From assembly GCA_028564675.1 (NCBI GenBank), contig JAOVVO010000030.1:1-64000 (forward strand): 64,000 bases of DNA. The letters are read 5' to 3'. Source of the DNA: Onchocerca lupi (taxonomy: Eukaryota; Nematoda; Chromadorea; Rhabditida; Onchocercidae). The notes below the pieces were generated by a model. That model was not told the DNA's origin. It made no database searches and was given only the letters and a program-made list of their open reading frames with translations. A program made the translations under genes and the position numbers. Shown here piece after piece: positions 58,230-64,000 of this stretch (position 1 is the stretch's first letter; each line of letters starts with the position of its first letter).

Positions 58230-61200
58230 GTTTTCCATCTATCTAACCTACCCATCCGTTCCATCTATCTATCTAAATGTAAGAAAATATACTAAAATCT
58301 AATTTAATCAATAAATAAATCAAAACATTTCCATCTGTTTCTCTCTGCTTTAACATACACCACATCAAATCTATCAAGTCTATCTGAACTATCTATCCAT
58401 CCATCCATCCAAACTCCAATGCGACCAATGAAAGCAGCAAATCCACAGTCCACAGCAAGGGTAAGAAGAGGAGAAGAAAGATCGATTTTTAGTTCGATGA
58501 AAAGTAGCTGCGTAGAAAGAGCAGAAATTGCAATACCCATCTTGAATAACATGTGTTTTCTTGGCCAGGTCCCCGAGTGGAATATCCCATTTTTCCACTT
58601 TTGACTGCTTTCCTCTGGCTGTGTTGTTTCGATTCCTAACACTTTTAGTCCCAATTTTTCTGGAAGTAATCAAAACTAGCACAATATTTATTTCCTGATA
58701 TTATCATTGTATATGTGTGTGTGATCTGTGGAGCGCATCGATTGCCAGTAATTTTGCTTCTACACCTTATTGAAAATGGATTACCGAGAAAACTGATTAC
58801 CGAAATAAATAATAATTCCCTCTTTACCATCACTATAATGTAATATATAATAAATAGGTTTTTATTGCATGTGAACTGCAGTTAGTACCTTCATGAATTC
58901 TCAAATCGAAATAAATTATTAAAATTAATAGATCAAAAATCCGATTGGTTTACTTTTGAAATGGATTTTCCTTTGGTTTATCTTAATCCGATGGCTTATT
59001 CTTCTCAAATCCATTCTTATTTTCTCACATTTCAAATAATATTCTTATTTTTCAGATCATGTTTCTTTACAGGACTGTTCCCTAAAGGATTTTTTCCATC
59101 TCCGTGAAATCGTATGCTACCTGTGCTATGTTAATCTTGAAATCAAATAATTTTGATCAGTAAATTTCTTTGTATTTCCAGGTGCACTTCGCTCACAAGT
59201 ATTCAGTTGAATTACTGATCACAGCAATTAATTAATGTGTGGATTCAGCGATATCTCCATAGTTCACCACATATCCAATTACTCCATTGGCTTTGTGATT
59301 CCACCGCAATATTTTTATGTTGACTCCAGAATCCCATTTCTCACTAGTTCTGGAATGAAATGACATTTATATTTTTATTGAATTAAAGACTTTGCACACA
59401 GATTCTTATAAATCTTCGGTTTCCAAAGATTGCAAAAATTATTTCGAGATGCATGTATAAGATTTATAAAGGCTATTCCTTCACTAATTACATTTTTTCA
59501 TTGTTTCAAAAATCTACCTGGCACACGTTATTATGGCCTCGACAGAAGTGAATTATTGCAAAGCATGTTTCTAGATGCTTTCAGCAAGTCCGTAACACAC
59601 ATTGCCGAATGTTATTTAATGAAATTAAAATATGCAAGCAATTCAAAATTATCAACTGTTTAATGGACGGAGGATTAAACACAATACTTTGATGATTGGC
59701 CGAAACATCTTTCACGGTTGATAATATTACACATTTCCGTCTAATGCTTTCCTCCAATAAATATAGCATAATGAATAACTAAAAATTTTTGTTGATTGTT
59801 ATGGATGATTCAATACTGTTTATTTTGGAGAGAAATTTGAAATTTGGGCACTTTTCTGAGCTCAAAGATGAAAAAACATCAATATTGATTGAAAAAAGAA
59901 AATCTTATTTCTCAGAGTATGAAAAACTTTTTCCAATAGAAGGATTCATTCTTTACTTCATAGATTGTAAGAAATGCAGTTAGGTTGCTATAAAAGTTCA
60001 TACTGTTTCTTATTTCTTATAGATTACTATATTATTTTTTTATAAATTATATACTTATTATAGATTATTATATGACTTTATTATAGATTATATATTTGTT
60101 TATTGTTTCATAGCAATTATTCCTGTCTGCTGAAAGATTGAAGTATTTTGTAAGATAAACTATTAAAACTTCTCGACATTTGAAATATTTTTCCGACATT
60201 TTTGACGCTTACTTTATCACAGAAACATTTCGAGCTTTGCAACCATAAAAAGCACTTCCTATTATTCATTGCAAGGCAAAAATTGTTTTTATGCAATTTT
60301 TTCACATAATCCCAGAATGTTTTGATGTGTTGCTTTCGACATTGTAATCTTTGTGACAAGCAATTCCAAATAACTTTTAATTAAACTGCACTTATGCGCA
60401 TATTTACATGAAAATACAAAAGAATAATGGAAAGCGAATGGAAGTAGCTTTCATCGAATAAAATACAGATCATCAGTTTGCTTCGGAATAAACCTAAAAA
60501 AAAAAGAAAAGATTGGCAAGTTGACAAGCAGAACAAGATATAAATGATTTTTTTTAGAGAAAAAACTTTAAAATAAATGTTAGTTGAAGATTCAAAAAAG
60601 GAATGTAACAATATCCGAGGAAAACATAATTAATATAGGAAAAGGTACAAATTATTCAATTGTCAGCGTGATGAAATATGACGACGACGGAACACAGAAT
60701 GCTTTTGTCCAATTTGACCTTTTCTATTTCCCTTATAATCCATCGGGTCAGTTGTTATAATTTCAGTGAATCTGTGGCGAATAATTAATCTATACTGAAG
60801 CCATTAAAATTCTGCATTACTTTTACAAAGTTAGCTTAAATGCTACGAACTTCTCCTATGCAATTCTGAAATTTAATTATCATGCTCAAATTTTGTAAAT
60901 ATGAAACATCTACTGCTCAACATTTTCATGAGCATCGGTTACTGCTTGGAATCATTTTTGTCCGATTTCTTAATGGTACTATTTTGGTTTCATAGCACTT
61001 TGTTTTAAAAGCTATAATTTAATTTTAAAATTGTAAAAAAAGGAGAAATTTGACTTTATTTAAATTTGAATTTGATCTGAATTTATATAAATTCGAATTA
61101 TTCTACAGAATATCGTAATTTCTAGTCTAGCTTAACATTTCAAAGTAGTTTTTGGGTATCATTTCTAGTCTGACCTGTGGATTTGATGGAAATCCCCAGT

Positions 61201-62194
61201 GATTGTAAAATAATATAATATGAGATTCATTTTGCGCGAGACAGGAAAATTTGCAGAAAAAAGAGTAGAGGAAAAAAAAAATTACCAATATTATGAATAA
61301 TCTGTACCTTTACAACTCCCCAATTTTTTGTATTGCTAAAAGATTAACAGTAGCAAAATGCTGACCACTTGATCTTGTTCCGCCTGGTCACTCCTTTCGC
61401 AATTAAATGGCATATTTATATTTACTTTGCAACAAAGATAGTTCCTGTGGTAGTAGCAAAGTCACCGTGTCATTTTTTTATTAATCACGATCTGTACGTG
61501 AATTTATTGTTTACATATTTGAAATTTAGATACCCAATGAAAATTCTTCACTCAAACTTTACCAGCATTACCTCCATTTCATATGCAAACCAATTTTATT
61601 CTATGGGTAAAAAAAATAATTCCGTTGCTTATTCAATTTCACTCGTATCCTAAATGGAAATTTATTTTTAAAATACTTCAACAGCCACTCTTCCTTTCCC
61701 ATCCACTTCCTTCTTCTCCAGTTAGCTAAGTTCAAATGAAATGATCCAGATGATACCTTTGTCCGATACCGATCTCATATTCCTACATCTTTTTTTTACT
61801 TTCCCATTTATTTACTTTATTTTTTTTTCTACAAGTCTTTAGTAACAAAACCATCTACATTAAATAAAAATGCTACATATGAGAATATATATAAATTCAT
61901 TATTTGCCACTTCTACTCTAAAACTTTCAAAGTTGTATTTGCTTTTATTGTGCAAATTTCTCAACTGATTTCTCAATTATTTGAATTGACTGAACAATTT
62001 TAATTCTTCCAACGAAATTCACTTGGTCTCTTTCTTAACACTGAATACTGAATTACTTTCTCTTTTTTTTCCAAATTTCCGGAGTTTTAGTGCTTGCAAG
62101 TTTCACTGAGAATTATTTTCGAGTTTTACTTCTATGTTGGAAGTATCTGTTAAATTTCTCAAAAAATGATATTATTCCTAGATAAGAAATAGTG

Positions 62195-63904
62195 ATGGAT
62201 GCTGCGATTACTGAAACAACGACTGCTACTTCAACATTTCTTGGCCGAGTTCTACAGGTAGTTCATTTGACAAAAAAAAAAAAAAAAAAAAAAGAAAAAG
62301 AAAAAAAGCATTATCTTAAAAATAAATGGTGGAGTTACCGGAGTTATTGTAACACTTCTCAATTTCTTCACCCGTTTCATTATGACATATATCTTTTATA
62401 ACATACAAAAACTAATCTGATAACATCATTAAGAATCGGTAAAATTCATTTACACTCAATTATTTGATTTTTTATTCTTGTTGTAAGTCCATTAGAATGA
62501 TCATTCGAAGATATCTGGTTGGAAATCAGGCCAATAGTTTATTCTAGGTTATTACTGAATCTACAATTCATGCTCTTATGTGAGTCACTCTCATGATTAC
62601 TGAAATATCAAATCAGGTTACTTAGTCATTCCTGCTCCCATAATCTGATTTGAATCTGATTTTTTTATCTCCTTCAATCCCAACTGAAATGCTCTCACAA
62701 TCAAGAAACTGAGCAGCCTACACAACTGCCATTTCTTACCACAAAAAAGGATGACCTTCTTATCATCGAGCTCAAGCTATTTCTGTTTTTGTTCTGAAAA
62801 ATGCAAAAGCACTTGTCTTACCATCTTTCAGTTAAATTAATTTCTTTTAAAGAATTGTTTTTCCAAAAATATATCTTATTAGATCAGTTGTGTAAACCGA
62901 AATTCAAGTTTTCGAGATATATGGGCATATACAAAATTTTCTCGTTTTATATTTAAAAAAAAAAAAAAAAACAAAGAAGTTGAGTTAAAAAACCACTAAA
63001 ATTATCAGCATCTTCCATTCAAATATTGATTTTAGAGGAGAGATTATTGGAAGAATTGATTAGAACACATAATCGACTGCATATTTATAGAAGCAGGTCT
63101 TTCCGTCTAGCAAACTTTAACATACATTACATTCCAAAAAATAAAATATAAATTGATTATTGCCTGTTCAGGTTGCTTTGGGAATATTCATGACAACCTC
63201 GAATTTACTACCATATAATTCAAACGAAACTGATCTGGCTATAGTTGGCTACAATTGCACATTCGATAATCCTTGTAGATGGTTTTCTGAAGGAACCACA
63301 GTAGATCGTTGGCGATTAGCTCATGGTAAACCGGAAGCACTTCTATGGCTTGCGTCTACTGGTACTATTCAGCGACCAGGTTTCTTACTTCCTTCCAAGT
63401 TGCGTTTATTTGCCATAAAGTTGAAACAAAATAGTGTTCTGCTAAGTTGCTAAAAAAATTAAACAACAAATATTTCCAAACTGCTCTTTGTATATTATAG
63501 ATTTTTTACTGCAAAATAGTTACTCGCATATTATTTAAGCTGAACTATTTGCTCTGATTGAACTTCACGGACAACAAGCAGATCGTTTTTTGAGCGATCA
63601 AATACCATGTCAAGATGGCAATGCGACATTGTCGTTTACTTACTGGGTAGTTGGTATGATTATTTTTCAACATTTAAATAAATTTGGTTAAAATCGTTCT
63701 GTTTTTTTTTTCTTCCAACATATAAGAAGTTGTTAGAATAAATGATTTTTTTAGCCTAAATTTCAAATTATAGGTGACGCCAAGCTAGAAGTTTGTTTGA
63801 TCGATTCATTGGACAAAAAATTCAATTGTACGGATATGCTGAGCACACAACCTATTCCAAGAAAAGTGTTGCTTTCACTACCGCAAGTACTGAAACCATT
63901 TCGA
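62195..63904 (+). CDS. Membrane-anchored or secreted protein with an extracellular MAM-type domain (5' part, runs off the window)
   Basis: Exons: 62195-62257, 63172-63379, 63540-63653, 63774-63904, with phases 0, 1, 1, 0 all consistent. A further exon probably starts near 63968. The start ATG is 13 bases after an acceptor-like TTATTCCTAG. Residues about 15-35 (TFLGRVLQVALGIFMTTSNL across the first junction) are hydrophobic: a signal peptide or signal anchor. Then come the Cys-Phe-Asp-x-Pro-Cys-x-Trp start (NCTFDNPCRWFSEG), a Trp-containing strand, a LSFTYWVVGDAKLEVC segment and a further Cys, which is the layout of nematode MAM-like adhesion domains. N-glycosylation sequons include NET, NCT and NAT. 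The family call rests on motif recognition; function is unknown, and cell-surface or matrix adhesion is inferred. Confidence 0.72.
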
Positions 63905-64000
63905 GTAATATCTTTAAAATTCAATTTAATTTGTATTTTAATTTTCACTGAAATCTTTTGCAATCAGTCTATTCCTTCATATTTACTGATCATTTGCTTA

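Larger units (their letters stand above)
54751..62180. other. Intergenic region between the divergent G-gamma and MAM-domain genes
   Basis: 7.4 kb, AT-rich with the tetranucleotide repeats at 58.1-58.2 kb and the orphan exon at 56.6-56.95 kb. Segments at 59.43-59.66 kb and 58.3-58.65 kb hold open frames with some protein-like composition but no ATG plus splice support. Promoters for both flanking genes should lie here. Confidence 0.4.

Noticed and set aside
57862..58302. 146-codon plus-strand frame of Ser/Ile/His repeats
   Set aside because: Created by (TCCA)n and (TCTA)n repeats, open in all three frames.
58304..58682. Two overlapping minus-strand frames (97 and 116 codons), one with hydrophobic stretches
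   Set aside because: Begin at TTG or overlap the TCCA repeat; no ATG with splice support and no recognisable domain.
63381..63453. Extension of the MAM exon past 63379 to the in-frame stop at 63453
   Set aside because: The donor at 63380 and the phase-matched exon at 63540 continue the domain; the extension is AT-rich intron sequence.

Overview
AT-rich, intron-rich eukaryotic DNA. The splice sites are nematode-like (acceptors TTTCAG, TTGCAG and TTTTACAG; donors GTGAGT and GTAAGT), the introns and intergenic gaps are long, and the recognisable genes are nematode orthologs. Base composition plus kb-scale introns suggest a filarial (spirurid) parasite such as Onchocerca, Brugia, Loa or a relative. 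That placement is inference; no species marker is present. No rRNA, tRNA, CRISPR or prokaryotic feature was seen.

The centre is one large plus-strand gene, the Pax6 ortholog (C. elegans vab-3/pax-6/mab-18), about 20.9-52.6 kb. I reconstruct 13 coding exons with consistent splice phases: a short N-terminal exon (ATG at 21013), three paired-domain exons (29285-33723), two short linker exons (36211, 43028), three homeodomain exons (44970-47779) and four Ser/Thr/Pro-rich C-terminal exons ending at 51403. The model gives a 515-residue protein. Intron 5 (6.8 kb) contains a GC-richer block with a G-rich tract (39.1-40.1 kb) and two possible start codons (40079 and 43003). Both enter the homeodomain exons in frame, so the paired-domain-less MAB-18-type product of C. 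elegans probably exists here too. Intron 8 holds a long near-perfect hairpin of pri-miRNA size. About 1.4 kb upstream of the first coding exon lies a sequence matching the core of the Pax6 paired-domain binding consensus, which suggests autoregulation.

Downstream and convergent (minus strand, 53593-54704) is a complete two-exon G-protein gamma subunit gene (gpc-2-like, 64 residues with a CAAX end). A minus-strand orphan exon with an RSRR motif lies at 56.6-56.9 kb. At the right edge (62195 to beyond the window) a plus-strand gene begins that encodes an extracellular MAM-type domain behind an N-terminal hydrophobic segment.

The left 20 kb is gene-poor. It holds a decayed plus-strand coiled-coil gene (about 3.5-5.4 kb) whose N-terminal part has spacing reminiscent of the kinetochore protein Ndc80/Hec1, a possible two-exon minus-strand gene (6.3-8.1 kb), one plausible orphan exon (6646-6810), and a GC-richer block at 18.8-19.9 kb that I read as the pax-6 upstream regulatory region. 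Simple repeats are scattered through introns and intergenic DNA and cause many spurious reading frames.
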